A DNA stretch of 64,000 bases from the NCBI GenBank assembly GCA_047972425.1, contig JBKEAR010000034.1, positions 3,699 through 67,698 of the forward strand. The letters run 5' to 3'. The notes beneath the pieces were generated by a model. That model did not search any database. It saw nothing but the letters and a program-made list of their open reading frames with translations, and had not been told where the DNA came from. The stretch's first letter is position 1. Each line of letters opens with the position of its first letter. This document shows positions 6,935 to 16,308 of the stretch, piece by piece. Source of the stretch: JBKEAR01 sp047972425 (lineage in GTDB: Bacteria; Pseudomonadota; Alphaproteobacteria; JBKEAR01). A program made the position numbers and the translations under genes.

Positions 6935-9694
6935 TTATTCTTCCGATGGTTCTTCCGTTTTTGGCTCATCATTGGATGTTTCGATAATTTCGCCTGTTTC
7001 CGGATTAATTTCCTCGGCGAATTCCTCATCGCTATCGTCAATATCGGTAAGGCGTGTAACCGAAACCACTTTTTCGTCCTCGGCAACTTTAAATAATGTT
7101 ACCCCCTGGGTACGCCGGCCGGCAACACGCACATTGGTGAGCGGTAAACGGATAAGCTGTCCGCCATCGGATACCATAACCAGCTGATCTTCCGCTTCTA
7201 CAGGGAAGGAAGCAATCACAGGGCCGGTTTTTTCGGTCATATCAATGGCCGATATTCCTTTACCCCCCCGATTGGTTACCCGATATTCATATGATGACGT
7301 GCGCTTACCAAAACCATTTTCAGTTACAGTTAAAACAAATTGCTCATTTTCTTCAAATGTTATAATTTCCTCTGGGGTTAAATTCACCTCAACTTCTTCC
7401 TCGCGGCGTTTGGCCGATGCATAACGCAAATATTCATCGCGCTTTTCGGTATCTTCCATTACATTACCTTTTAAGGAAGACATCGAAATTAAATGGTCTT
7501 TATCGCTTAAGCGAATACCACGCACACCGCGGGAATTACGCCCTGCAAATACCCGAACGGCATCGTAATTAAAGCGGATTGTATTACCCAAATAGCTATT
7601 TAAGATAATATCATCACCTTCATTAATGGCAATAACGCCAATCAGATGCTCATCGGGCAATAACTTCATGGCAATTTTGCCATTTGCGCGTACATCGGTA
7701 AAATCCGATAATGCATTACGGCGAATATAACCTTTATCGGTTGCAAATACCGCAAACATATCTTTCCAGCTATCTTCATCCTCCGGCAGCGGCATTAATG
7801 TGGTAACAACTTCGCCTTCGCTTAACGGTAATAAATTGACTAAAGCACGGCCTTTCGATTGCGGTGTGCCGATAGGCAATTTATAAACCTTCATTTTATA
7901 AACCATACCAAGGCTTGTAAAAAATAATACTGGTGTATGGGTATTCACCATATAAACTTGGCTCACAAAATCTTCATCTTTGGTTGCCATGCCCGAGCGC
8001 CCTTTGCCACCGCGGCGTTGTGCGCGGTAAGTAGAAAGGGGTACCCGTTTAATATAACCTTCGGACGATACGGTAATGACCATATCCTCACGCTGAATTA
8101 AATCTTCATCGTCGATATCAATACCAACATCCGAGATTTCAGAACGGCGCTCATCACCAAATTTTTCACGAACTTCAATCAGTTCGTTTTTCATAAGGTT
8201 CAATAAAACAGAGCGAGACTGTAAAATTTCGAGATAACCGGCAATTTCAGTGGCGATTTCTTCTAAATCTGCCCGAATTTTATCGCGCTCTAAACCGGTT
8301 AACCGATGCAAACGAAGCTCGGTAATTTGCCTTGCTTGTATAGGCGATAACTGATAAACGCCATTTTCTACCTTACGGCCGGGTTCGTCAATTAAGTCAA
8401 TTAAGGCTTTAATATCGGCAGCGGGCCATTTTTTGGCTAATAATTTGGCCTCGGCTTCGTCCCGATTAGCCGAGTTACGAATGATTGCAATAATATCATC
8501 TACATTGGCTACAGCCACAGCAAGGCCGGCTAAAGTATGGGCGCGGTCGCGGGCTTTATTGAGCAAATAAATTGTACGGCGGCGGATTGTTTCTTCGCGG
8601 AAGTCTAAAAATGCAACCAAAAGCTCTTTTAAGTTCATTTGGCGTGGGCGGCCTTTATCAAGCGCAAGGGCATTTACACCATAAGATGTTTGTAAACTTG
8701 TGTAGCGGTAAAGCTGGTTAAGCACAACATCGGGCTCAATATCCTTTTTAACTTCCACAACAACCCGAACACCATGGCGATCCGACTCATCACGAATTTC
8801 TGCAATGCCTTCCACACGGCCATCTTTAGCACAATCCGATACTTGTTCCACCATGCGGGCTTTATTCACCTGCCAAGGAATTTCAGTAATGATGATACGG
8901 CTACGGCCTTTGGTGTTATGTTCGGTTTCTGCACGGCCACGCACAACAATCGAGCCACGGCCTGTACGGGCAGCAGCCACAGCACCACCACGACCCATGA
9001 TAATACCACCTGTGGGGAAATCAGGGGCAGGGACAATATGAATAAGCTCATCTAAAGTCAAATTAGGGTTATCAATAAGGGCACAAGCAGCGTTAATAAC
9101 CTCGGTTGGGTTGTGGGGCAGCATATTGGTTGCCATACCCACAGCAATTCCACCGGCACCGTTAATAAGCAAATTAGGGAAACGTGCAGGTAAAACCTCA
9201 GGCTCATTTAAGCTTTCGTCATAGTTGGGGTGAAAATTCACCGTATCTTTATCAATATCTTCTACAAGCGATGATGCCGCACGGGTCATCCGAGCCTCGG
9301 TATAACGCATCGCAGCGGCTTTATCACCATCCATTGAGCCAAAGTTTCCTTGGCCGTCTACCATGGTTACACGCATAGAGAAATTTTGAGCCAAGCGAAC
9401 CATGGCATCATAAATAGCACTATCACCATGGGGGTGATATTTACCCATAACATCCCCCACGATACGCGCGGACTTTCTGTAAGGTCGGCCGGGTGTAAAT
9501 CCGCCTTCATTCATAGTATATACGATGCGGCGATGCACTGGTTTTAAACCGTCTCTGGCATCGGGGAGCGCACGGCTCACAATTACACTCATTGCATAAT
9601 CTAAATAGGATTTACGCATCTCATCAGAGATGGAAACAGGAACAATTTCATCCGAACCAATAATTGGATCCGTAATATTATCATCTAAAGTCAA
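6935..9694 (-). CDS. gyrA: DNA gyrase subunit A
   Basis: Breakage-reunion subunit of type II topoisomerase, 919 residues. The active-site tyrosine is Y131 in AAMRYTEAR. The quinolone-resistance region reads HPHGDSAIYD, with Ser (S92) and Asp (D96) at the positions equivalent to E. coli S83 and D87, so no classic target-site resistance change is seen. The GyrA box QRRGGKG is present, marking gyrase rather than topoisomerase IV. The six-bladed C-terminal domain ends in a long acidic tail. The frame opens with a TTG codon, supported by an AAAGGG ribosome-binding site about 7 bases upstream; the next in-frame ATG is well inside the conserved N-terminus. Confidence 0.97.
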   Translation of the reverse strand: MTLDDNITDPIIGSDEIVPVSISDEMRKSYLDYAMSVIVSRALPDARDGLKPVHRRIVYTMNEGGFTPGRPYRKSARIVGDVMGKYHPHGDSAIYDAMVRLAQNFSMRVTMVDGQGNFGSMDGDKAAAMRYTEARMTRAASSLVEDIDKDTVNFHPNYDESLNEPEVLPARFPNLLINGAGGIAVGMATNMLPHNPTEVINAACALIDNPNLTLDELIHIVPAPDFPTGGIIMGRGGAVAAARTGRGSIVVRGRAETEHNTKGRSRIIITEIPWQVNKARMVEQVSDCAKDGRVEGIAEIRDESDRHGVRVVVEVKKDIEPDVVLNQLYRYTSLQTSYGVNALALDKGRPRQMNLKELLVAFLDFREETIRRRTIYLLNKARDRAHTLAGLAVAVANVDDIIAIIRNSANRDEAEAKLLAKKWPAADIKALIDLIDEPGRKVENGVYQLSPIQARQITELRLHRLTGLERDKIRADLEEIATEIAGYLEILQSRSVLLNLMKNELIEVREKFGDERRSEISDVGIDIDDEDLIQREDMVITVSSEGYIKRVPLSTYRAQRRGGKGRSGMATKDEDFVSQVYMVNTHTPVLFFTSLGMVYKMKVYKLPIGTPQSKGRALVNLLPLSEGEVVTTLMPLPEDEDSWKDMFAVFATDKGYIRRNALSDFTDVRANGKIAMKLLPDEHLIGVIAINEGDDIILNSYLGNTIRFNYDAVRVFAGRNSRGVRGIRLSDKDHLISMSSLKGNVMEDTEKRDEYLRYASAKRREEEVEVNLTPEEIITFEENEQFVLTVTENGFGKRTSSYEYRVTNRGGKGISAIDMTEKTGPVIASFPVEAEDQLVMVSDGGQLIRLPLTNVRVAGRRTQGVTLFKVAEDEKVVSVTRLTDIDDSDEEFAEEINPETGEIIETSNDEPKTEEPSEE

Positions 9695-9737
9695 AATTTT
9701 GCCCTTTATCTTTTTGATATTATTTCATAAAAAATTA

Positions 9738-9760
9738 TAAAAGGAGGCAAGCCTCCTTAG
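9738..9760 (-). terminator. hairpin in the gyrA upstream region (possible terminator or leader element)
   Basis: AAGGAGG / CCTCCTT stem with a 4-base loop. On the minus strand it is followed by TTTTATAATTTTTT, which looks like an intrinsic terminator. It sits about 45 bases upstream of the gyrA start, in the divergent gyrA-yggT interval, with no gene before it on that strand. It may be an attenuator or the end of a short transcript. Confidence 0.4.
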
Positions 9761-9915
9761 AAAAATCTAACATGTAAATATACAAAAAAAATTGAAAAAA
9801 AACAATAAAAAAGGTCATTTTTTTCATTCTTTTCATTAATTCTATTTCGAGCTTTTCAAATGCATTGTAAATGACTATATTAAACAATAACAATCTTTAA
9901 AAATAAGGTAGGGAT

Positions 9916-10197
9916 ATGACCGAAGCATTAAGTTTAATTTTATATATTATTTATCGTTTATTGGGCATCGTCAGTTGGGTTTTATTTGCCAAGATTATCG
10001 TTGATGTTCTTGTAATGGGGCGGATTATCCCTTACAACCCGACAATAGGTAAAATCATGCAAGTATTGCATCAATTAACCGAGCCTATTTTAGGGCGTAT
10101 ACGCAATATGCTCCCACCGGCTCCTATTGATATCTCTTATATTGTAGCTATTTTTGGCATTTGGATTTTGCGTATGTTCATTGCATCAATTATTTAG
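9916..10197 (+). CDS. yggT: YggT family integral membrane protein
   Basis: A 93-residue protein with two hydrophobic segments (about residues 5-30 and 65-90) separated by a short loop with the conserved pattern NP(T)...L..LTEP.L..IR..LPP. This is the YggT/YCF19 family, linked to membrane insertion or cell division but of unsettled function. The start has an AAGG site. It heads a run yggT-DUF167-folD. The next frame starts only 8 bases after its stop codon. Confidence 0.88.
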   Translation: MTEALSLILYIIYRLLGIVSWVLFAKIIVDVLVMGRIIPYNPTIGKIMQVLHQLTEPILGRIRNMLPPAPIDISYIVAIFGIWILRMFIASII

Positions 10198-10205
10198 AGA
10201 ATTTA

Positions 10206-10517
10206 GTGTCTGTATTAATCGAAAAAAATAACCAAACTTTATTACATATTCGGCTTACGCCCAACGCAAATACCGAAGATATTGTTGGGATAGAGGCCGA
10301 TGAATATGGACAGCAATTTTTAAAAATTCGTATTCGTGCCGTACCCGAAAAAGGTAAGGCAAATAAAGCACTTATTGCTTATATTGCTAAAAAAACACGA
10401 ATACCAAAGTCGAAAATTTCGCTTATTTCAGGCGATACACAACGTAAAAAAGTCTTAAAGATAGATTTACCTTTTGCTGAGGCTCAACAAAATTTGGCTT
10501 CAATATTAAACCCTTAG
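10206..10517 (+). CDS. DUF167 (YggU family) protein
   Basis: A 103-residue protein of the DUF167/YggU family, recognised by RLTPNA near the N-terminus and the RIRAVPEKGKANKALIAYIAK block. The frame is open upstream to 10161 inside yggT, but the GTG at 10206 is preferred because the family's first strand begins a few residues later and the overlap disappears. Function unknown. YggT-YggU pairing is widespread, which supports the call. Confidence 0.88.
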   Translation: MSVLIEKNNQTLLHIRLTPNANTEDIVGIEADEYGQQFLKIRIRAVPEKGKANKALIAYIAKKTRIPKSKISLISGDTQRKKVLKIDLPFAEAQQNLASILNP

Positions 10518-10526
10518 GAGGAAACA

Positions 10527-11429
10527 ATGGCGGCTCAAATCATTGATGGAAAGAAAATAGCACAAAATTTAAGAGAGCAGGTAAAAAGCTGTATTGCATC
10601 TATTGCCGAAGGTGATAAGCCGGGTTTAGCTGTGATTTTAGTGGGGAAAGACCCGGCATCATCGGTTTATGTGGGGGCTAAAGTTAAAGCCTGTAATGAG
10701 TTAGGCATTGAATCCTTTGAATATAAATTAGAGGCCAATGTAACCGAAGAGGGAATAATAAGGCTTATCAGAGACTTAAACTCAGATGCTCAAATTAACG
10801 GTATTTTAGTTCAGCTGCCATTACCCAAACATTTAAATGAAGAACGCATCTTGGCCGAGATTGATCATGCAAAAGATGTTGATGGCTTCCATGTGGTTAA
10901 TGCCGGTTTACTTTCTATTGGCAGCAAAAAGGCAATTATTCCTTGCACGCCAATGGGTTGTAATATTATGTTAAAGTCAGTTATTAGTAATATGGCTGGG
11001 ATGAATGCGGTAGTTGTCGGGCGCTCGAATATTGTGGGTAAACCCATGGCAAATTTGCTTTTACAAGATAATTGCACGGTAACAATAGTGCATTCAAAAA
11101 CACGAAATATCAAAGAGATATGCGCTAATGCTGATATTTTAGTTGCGGCGGTTGGTGTGGCTGAAATGATAACAGCCGATTATGTTAAAGAGGGTGCTTA
11201 TGTAATTGATGTCGGCATTAATCGCGTAGAAGATGCAACAAAACCAAGGGGATATCGATTAACAGGTGATGTGAATTTTGGTGATGTATTGCCTAAAGTT
11301 GCGGCGATTACGCCTGTACCCGGTGGGGTTGGCCCAATGACAATTGCTTGTTTGATGCTTAATACGCTTATTTGTTATTATCGACAAAATAACAGGGAGC
11401 TACCTTTAAATATTCAAGCACTGATTTAA
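10527..11429 (+). CDS. folD: bifunctional methylenetetrahydrofolate dehydrogenase/cyclohydrolase FolD
   Basis: Interconverts 5,10-methylene-THF and 10-formyl-THF in one-carbon metabolism. Landmarks are the YVGAK motif with its catalytic lysine (about residue 54), the QLPLPKH segment, PCTPMG, and the Rossmann region VVGRSNIVGKP for NADP. The C-terminal signature is TPVPGGVGPMT. The 300-residue length is normal. A very strong ribosome-binding site (AGGAGG) starts 9 bases before ATG. No clear terminator was found in the following 200 bases. Confidence 0.96.
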   Translation: MAAQIIDGKKIAQNLREQVKSCIASIAEGDKPGLAVILVGKDPASSVYVGAKVKACNELGIESFEYKLEANVTEEGIIRLIRDLNSDAQINGILVQLPLPKHLNEERILAEIDHAKDVDGFHVVNAGLLSIGSKKAIIPCTPMGCNIMLKSVISNMAGMNAVVVGRSNIVGKPMANLLLQDNCTVTIVHSKTRNIKEICANADILVAAVGVAEMITADYVKEGAYVIDVGINRVEDATKPRGYRLTGDVNFGDVLPKVAAITPVPGGVGPMTIACLMLNTLICYYRQNNRELPLNIQALI

Positions 11430-11600
11430 TATCCATTACCATCCCTATAATACCAGAATACTCCATTTAAATCCTTATATTTAAATTGAATATCCTAATA
11501 TAACCGGCTGAATTTTTAATTTTAATTTATTTTTGCTGTTATATTTGTGTTTCTGTGCGGATAGCCATGGCTGATTATGGTTTTTTATGGCTAAAAATGT

Positions 11601-11630
11601 ATAAAAAAGGGGGTGAATTACCCCCTTTAT
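11601..11630 (-). terminator. terminator of acsA
   Basis: Stem AAAGGGGGT / ACCCCCTTT (11606-11614 with 11620-11628), followed on the minus strand by a run of six T. It lies just past the acsA stop codon at 11634. The rest of the interval 11430-11600 is AT-rich, with no gene or clear signal apart from the palindrome GCCATGGC. Confidence 0.9.
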
Positions 11631-11633
11631 TGG

Positions 11634-13589
11634 TTAGCGATTTAGGCGGCCGTCCACTAAAATTTGAACGATATCCGGATCGGACAATGTGGAGATATCG
11701 CCAAAGTCTCCCACATCATTTGCCGCAATCTTACGTAAAATCCGCCGCATAATTTTACCCGAGCGTGTACGTGGTAAAGTTGGGGCAAACTGGATTTTAT
11801 CGGGTATGGCAATACCGCCGATTTGCTCTCTTACAGATTGTTTCATGCGGTTGAGTAAGTCTTCTGTTAGTTCATAACCTTCTTTTAGGGTTACATAAGC
11901 ATAAATACCTTCGCCCTTAACAGGGTGCGGCCAGCCCACAACAGCGGCTTCTGCAACATCAGGAACTTCGTCCAAAGCATCTTCAATTTCAGCTGTACCT
12001 AGGCGTTTACCAGAGATATTGATTACATCGTCAATCCGCCCTGTAATCCAATAATAGCCGTCTTCATCGCGCTTGGCGCCATCGCCCGTATGATAACTGC
12101 CGGGATATTGTGAGAAATAGGTTTCAATAAACCGATCATGGTCGTTATATAAGGTGCGGGCTTGCCCAGGCCAACTATCGGTAATATTAAGGATACCTTC
12201 TGCTTCTCCTTCTAAAATCTCACCTTCTTTGCTAACAATTTGTGGCCGGATACCAAAAAACGGCCGTGTGGCAGAACATGGCTTAAGGTCGGTTGCGCCA
12301 GGGAGTGGCGTAATCATAATACCGCCGGTTTCAGTTTGCCACCAACTATCGATAACAGGGCAATTTTCGTTACCCACAACCGAGTAATACCATTGCCAAG
12401 CCTCGTTATTAATCGGCTCACCTACCGAGCCTATAACCCGCAAAGAAGAGCGGCTTGTGCGGGTAACCATATCGTTACCTTCTTTTTGCAACATACGAAT
12501 AGCCGTAGGAGCCGTATAAAATAACGTTACTTTGTAGCGATCCACAATGCGCCAAACCCGCGAAGCATCGGGGTAATAAGGAACACCCTCAAATACAACG
12601 GTTTTTGCACCATTGGCTAAGGGGCCGTAAACCATATAAGTGTGGCCGGTAATCCAGCCAACATCGGCCGTACACCACCAAACATCATCTTTTTGATAGT
12701 CAAAAATATATTTATGGGTGAGTGCAGCATAAACCATATAACCACCTGTGGTATGCACAACGCCTTTGGGTTTACCGGTCGAGCCCGATGTATAAAGAAT
12801 GAATAAGGGGTCTTCGGCCTTCATTTCTTCAATGGGGCATAAGGGCGATGCATTGGCAATGGCATCATGATACCAGATATCGCGACCGTCATCACGCATG
12901 GAAATACCATGTTCGCCTGTGCGTTTAACAACAATCACATTATCAACTTTATGGGTGGATTGAATGCTTTTTAATGCCGTATCCACATTTTCTTTTAGTT
13001 CAAAAGAGCGTTTGGCACGGCGTGCATAGTCGGCTGTGATAACGGTTTTGGCTTGGCAATCTTCGATGCGTGAAGCTAAAGCTTTAGATGAGAACCCACC
13101 AAATACCACCGAATGTACCGCACCAATACGGGCACATGCTAACATTGAAATAATTGCTTCGGGGATGGGGGGCAGATACAAAATAACGGGGTCACCTTTT
13201 TTTACACCACGAGCCTTTAACACATTGGCAAGGCGGCAGATTTCCTCGTGGAGTTCACGCCATGTAATACTTCTGGATTCTCCGGGTTCATTCCCCTCCC
13301 AAAAAATGGCAATATCTCGGGGGTTATCGCCCAAATGTCTATCCACGCAGTTCCAACAAGCATTTAAGGTGCCGTCTTCAAACCATTTAATCGAGACATC
13401 GGTACCGCTAAAATATGTGTTTTTAACCTTTGTAAAGGGCTCAATCCAATCAATAATTTTGGCTTTCTCTGCCCAAAAAGCATCGGGGTTATCAATTGAT
13501 TGCTGATAAAGATCGAGATATTGATCGTTATCAATATGGGCATTTTGCTTCCATTTTTCTTTGACTTTAAAGAAATCATTTCGTGACAT
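11634..13589 (-). CDS. acsA: acetyl-CoA synthetase (acetate-CoA ligase)
   Basis: Activates acetate to acetyl-CoA through acetyl-AMP, 651 residues. The adenylate-forming P-loop YTSGSTGKPKGV and the C-terminal PRTRSGKIMRR with the regulatory/catalytic lysine are both intact. WWQTETGG and the GEG..YVT segment fit Acs rather than a longer-chain acyl-CoA ligase. The frame is open to 13652, but the ATG at 13589 is chosen because AGGAAGG lies 5 bases upstream and the protein then starts like other Acs enzymes. It is divergent from argC. Confidence 0.95.
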   Translation of the reverse strand: MSRNDFFKVKEKWKQNAHIDNDQYLDLYQQSIDNPDAFWAEKAKIIDWIEPFTKVKNTYFSGTDVSIKWFEDGTLNACWNCVDRHLGDNPRDIAIFWEGNEPGESRSITWRELHEEICRLANVLKARGVKKGDPVILYLPPIPEAIISMLACARIGAVHSVVFGGFSSKALASRIEDCQAKTVITADYARRAKRSFELKENVDTALKSIQSTHKVDNVIVVKRTGEHGISMRDDGRDIWYHDAIANASPLCPIEEMKAEDPLFILYTSGSTGKPKGVVHTTGGYMVYAALTHKYIFDYQKDDVWWCTADVGWITGHTYMVYGPLANGAKTVVFEGVPYYPDASRVWRIVDRYKVTLFYTAPTAIRMLQKEGNDMVTRTSRSSLRVIGSVGEPINNEAWQWYYSVVGNENCPVIDSWWQTETGGIMITPLPGATDLKPCSATRPFFGIRPQIVSKEGEILEGEAEGILNITDSWPGQARTLYNDHDRFIETYFSQYPGSYHTGDGAKRDEDGYYWITGRIDDVINISGKRLGTAEIEDALDEVPDVAEAAVVGWPHPVKGEGIYAYVTLKEGYELTEDLLNRMKQSVREQIGGIAIPDKIQFAPTLPRTRSGKIMRRILRKIAANDVGDFGDISTLSDPDIVQILVDGRLNR

Positions 13590-13777
13590 GTTTGCCTTCC
13601 TGTTTTTATTGTTTTTTGATACATTTATTATCGTTTTAATGTATAGTATCAAAGGAATTTGAGATTATCAACAGAAACTATTTGAATATTTACGAAACTC
13701 GTTGTATTTCTTATTTTCTCAGTTCGATAATTGCATCAACTGGGGCTGTATAAATAAGCGAAAGTTAAGGAACGCAA

Positions 13778-14719
13778 ATGGCAAAAGAAACCTATAAAGT
13801 TTTTATCGATGGCCAACATGGCACAACCGGTTTACAAATTAAAGAGCGTTTAGCTAATCATAATTGGATTAACGTGATAGAAATTGAGCCATCGGAACGA
13901 AAAAACTTAGAGCGCCGTAAAGAATTAATTGCGGAATCCGATTTAACTTTTTTATGTTTGCCCGATGATGCAGCTAAAGAAATTTTTGCAGCTGTGCGGC
14001 ATTTGGATACAAAAATCATTGATGCATCAACGGCACACCGTTGCGATGATGCATGGGTATATGGCTTGCCAGAGCTAAATGCGACCCAATGCGAGAAAAT
14101 AAAAAATGCGCAATTTGTCGCAAACCCGGGTTGTTATGCAACGGCATCGACCGTATTGTTGCACCCGCTGATAGATCAAGGTATTTTAGATGCTCAACAA
14201 CATGTGCAGCTTCATGGTTATTCGGGATATTCCGGTGGTGGCAATGGGATGATTGATAAATATGAGGCACAGGATTATCCATCGGCATTTTCGCTTTATG
14301 GGCTTAATTTTAACCATAAGCATATTCCGGAGATTATGAAGTTTTCGGGTCTTAAACAAACACCTACATTTTTGCCTGCTGTGGTTAAGTGCCGCCAAGG
14401 TATGGTGGTATTAACCAGTTTAAATCAAGCGGAGCTAAAAAAAGATATATCCGAAATTCAATCGGTGATGAAAAAAGCTTATCAAGGGAAAAAATTTGTT
14501 AAGTTGATTGAGCAAGATATTAAAGAAAATCCATTCTTTGATATAAACGGCTTAGAAAATACCAATAATTTAGAAATTTGTGTGTTTGTATCGCCCAATA
14601 ATCAAAATGTTGTTTTAGCAGCGCGCCTTGATAATTTGGGTAAAGGGGCAAGTGGTGCGGCTGTACAAAATATGAATATTATGCTTGGCTTAGATGAAGA
14701 ATTAGGCGTACATAATTAA
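13778..14719 (+). CDS. argC: N-acetyl-gamma-glutamyl-phosphate reductase, type 2
   Basis: NADPH-dependent reduction of N-acetylglutamyl phosphate in arginine synthesis. The 313-residue size and the N-terminus FIDGQHGTTGL are of the shorter type 2 class found in alphaproteobacteria. The catalytic cysteine is in NPGCYATAS. The start has AAGGA 6 bases upstream. It stands alone, ends at a strong terminator and converges on the rplI operon. Confidence 0.95.
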   Translation: MAKETYKVFIDGQHGTTGLQIKERLANHNWINVIEIEPSERKNLERRKELIAESDLTFLCLPDDAAKEIFAAVRHLDTKIIDASTAHRCDDAWVYGLPELNATQCEKIKNAQFVANPGCYATASTVLLHPLIDQGILDAQQHVQLHGYSGYSGGGNGMIDKYEAQDYPSAFSLYGLNFNHKHIPEIMKFSGLKQTPTFLPAVVKCRQGMVVLTSLNQAELKKDISEIQSVMKKAYQGKKFVKLIEQDIKENPFFDINGLENTNNLEICVFVSPNNQNVVLAARLDNLGKGASGAAVQNMNIMLGLDEELGVHN

Positions 14720-14740
14720 TTTTTGCGAACTTATGGCATA

Positions 14741-14772
14741 AAAAAACCCACTTAAAATAAGTGGGTTTTTTA
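14741..14772. terminator. bidirectional terminator between argC and rplI
   Basis: ACCCACTT / AAGTGGGT stem with loop AAAAT, flanked by six A and six T, between two convergent genes. Confidence 0.92.
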
Positions 14773-14788
14773 TCGAAGTTTTAAAATA

Positions 14789-15379
14789 TTATTTTTCTGT
14801 TTTTTCTTCAGCTTCTACTTCGGCTTCAGTATTGTCTTCTTCTTCTGCAATAATTTCAACAACAGCGTCAAATTCATCTTCATCAAGGTTTGTAACAATA
14901 GCACCGCCTGTAGTACGTTGAATTTCAGCTTCATCGGCTGAGCGAGCAACGTTCGCAGTAACTGTAACAACAACCTCGGGGTGAAGAACAACAGCAACAT
15001 CAAATAAGCCTAATGTTTTAATTGGGTTTTTAAGCGAAACTTGGTTGCGTGAAATTTTAATACCGGCCTCGTTAAGTGCATCGGCAACATCGCGCGCATT
15101 TACCGAGCCATAAAGCTGACCCATCTCACCGGCTTGGCGTAAAATAACAACTTCGGTTTTACCCATACGCTCGGCCACATGTTGGGCTTCTTCGCGTTTT
15201 TTCAAGTTTTCGGCTTCTAATTGGGTTTTTTGAGCTTCAAATTGCTTTTTATTGGCATCGGTTGCTCTTAAAGCTTTTTTGCGTGGAAGTAAAAAATTAC
15301 GGGCATATCCGTCTTTAACAGATACAACATCGCCCATTTGTCCTAAATTTTCAACGCGTTCTAATAAAATAATTTCCAT
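14789..15379 (-). CDS. rplI: 50S ribosomal protein L9
   Basis: Binds 23S rRNA domain V and spans two ribosomes. The N-terminal domain MEIILLERVENLGQ and GYARNFLLPR are the L9 signature. At 196 residues it is longer than the about 150 of E. coli; the extra part is a Glu-rich tail (last 40 residues), as commonly seen in alphaproteobacterial L9. Last gene of rpsF-rpsR-rplI. Confidence 0.95.
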   Translation of the reverse strand: MEIILLERVENLGQMGDVVSVKDGYARNFLLPRKKALRATDANKKQFEAQKTQLEAENLKKREEAQHVAERMGKTEVVILRQAGEMGQLYGSVNARDVADALNEAGIKISRNQVSLKNPIKTLGLFDVAVVLHPEVVVTVTANVARSADEAEIQRTTGGAIVTNLDEDEFDAVVEIIAEEEDNTEAEVEAEEKTEK

Positions 15380-15403
15380 TTCTTTTTCCTTCTCTTTGCT
15401 TTG

Positions 15404-15628
15404 TTATTTAACGACATAAGGCAATAGAGCAATGAAACGAGCGCGTTTAATCGCTTTTGAAAGCTCACGTTGATTTTTTTGAGAAACCGCAGTAATACGG
15501 CTAGGAACAATTTTGCCTCGCTCAGAAATATATTTTTCTAAAAGAGCCACATCTTTATAATCAATTTTTGGTGCATTTTCACCAGTAAACGGATCTGATT
15601 TACGACGGTTAAAACGTTGCGACATCAT
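15404..15628 (-). CDS. rpsR: 30S ribosomal protein S18
   Basis: A 74-residue S18 with the family core APKIDYKDVALLEKYISERGK and the C-terminus RARFIALLPY. It binds S6 on the platform of the small subunit. The start overlaps the rpsF stop codon (TAATG). A second ATG follows at once and has the better 7-base spacing from GGAG, so translation may really begin at 15625. Confidence 0.95.
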   Translation of the reverse strand: MMSQRFNRRKSDPFTGENAPKIDYKDVALLEKYISERGKIVPSRITAVSQKNQRELSKAIKRARFIALLPYVVK

Positions 15629-16038
15629 TATTCTCCTTTGGCTTCATTATTTTGTTCGGCATTATCGGCTGCATTTCTTTGTGCAGGGCGACCACGCGAA
15701 CGACGATCATCACGATCTTTACGTTGCATAATAACAGAAGGACCTTCTTCTAATTCATCAACGGCAATAACCAGATGACGAAGAACATCTTCGTTAATAC
15801 GCATAACACGCTCAAGTTCATGAACAGCCGGAGCTGGCGCATCGATATTTAATAAAGTATAATGACCTTTGCGGTTTTTGCGAATACGGTAGGCCATTGG
15901 GCGTAAACCCCAATATTCTACTTTACCCACTTTACCACCTTGGTCGGCGATAACTTGTTTAATGCTATCGGTAAGGCTTTCTGATTGCTGTACAGAAAGA
16001 TCCTGACGTGCAATAACTACACATTCGTATAAAGGCAT
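15628..16038 (-). CDS. rpsF: 30S ribosomal protein S6
   Basis: Platform protein that pairs with S18. The N-terminus MPLYECVVIARQDL and the block GLRPMAYRIRKNRKGHY are typical. The 136-residue length includes a charged, low-complexity tail (RDDRRSRGRPAQRN). Start has AAGGAG 8 bases upstream. First gene of rpsF-rpsR-rplI, divergent from fabD. Confidence 0.95.
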   Translation of the reverse strand: MPLYECVVIARQDLSVQQSESLTDSIKQVIADQGGKVGKVEYWGLRPMAYRIRKNRKGHYTLLNIDAPAPAVHELERVMRINEDVLRHLVIAVDELEEGPSVIMQRKDRDDRRSRGRPAQRNAADNAEQNNEAKGE

Positions 16039-16149
16039 ATAAAATTCTCCTTATTTGGCTTTTCTCAACCCTATATCAATAAAAGCAATGCTTTTACCTT
16101 ACTCTAAAACTATATTAAACATAAGCTCTATACAATTTCATAGGGCATA

Positions 16150-16173
16150 GCTAACAACCTCATTGCTGTTAGC
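16150..16173. repeat. inverted repeat in the rpsF-fabD divergent region
   Basis: GCTAACA / TGTTAGC, 7-bp arms with a 10-base spacer, in the 270-base interval between two divergent operons. It could be a hairpin in the rpsF leader or a regulator site; the CCG motif of the known S6:S18 leader element was not found. The rest of the interval shows no gene. Confidence 0.3.
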
Positions 16174-16308
16174 AAGGAGTAAGAAACTGCTTTATAGTAT
16201 TTTCTAATATTAAAATCAAGAGAATTATAATCAGCGATTGCAAAAAAGGGCGCTTGCATGTAATTTGGAGCTTATAAGATTTTTTTAAACGAGAAAAAGA
16301 GGCAGAAT

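Noticed and set aside
11555..11752. 65-residue plus-strand frame across the acsA terminator
   Set aside because: It runs through the terminator hairpin and into the 3' end of acsA; no ribosome-binding site.
13036..13506. 156-residue open frame antisense to acsA
   Set aside because: It lies wholly inside a clear acsA coding region, has no ribosome-binding site and shows no family pattern; a shadow frame.
16083..16099. Short palindrome AAAAGCAATGCTTTT-like in the rpsF-fabD gap
   Set aside because: Short, AT-rich and imperfect; too weak to call a site.
16039..16149. S6:S18 autoregulatory leader before rpsF
   Set aside because: The diagnostic CCG bulge motif is not present; only generic inverted repeats are seen.
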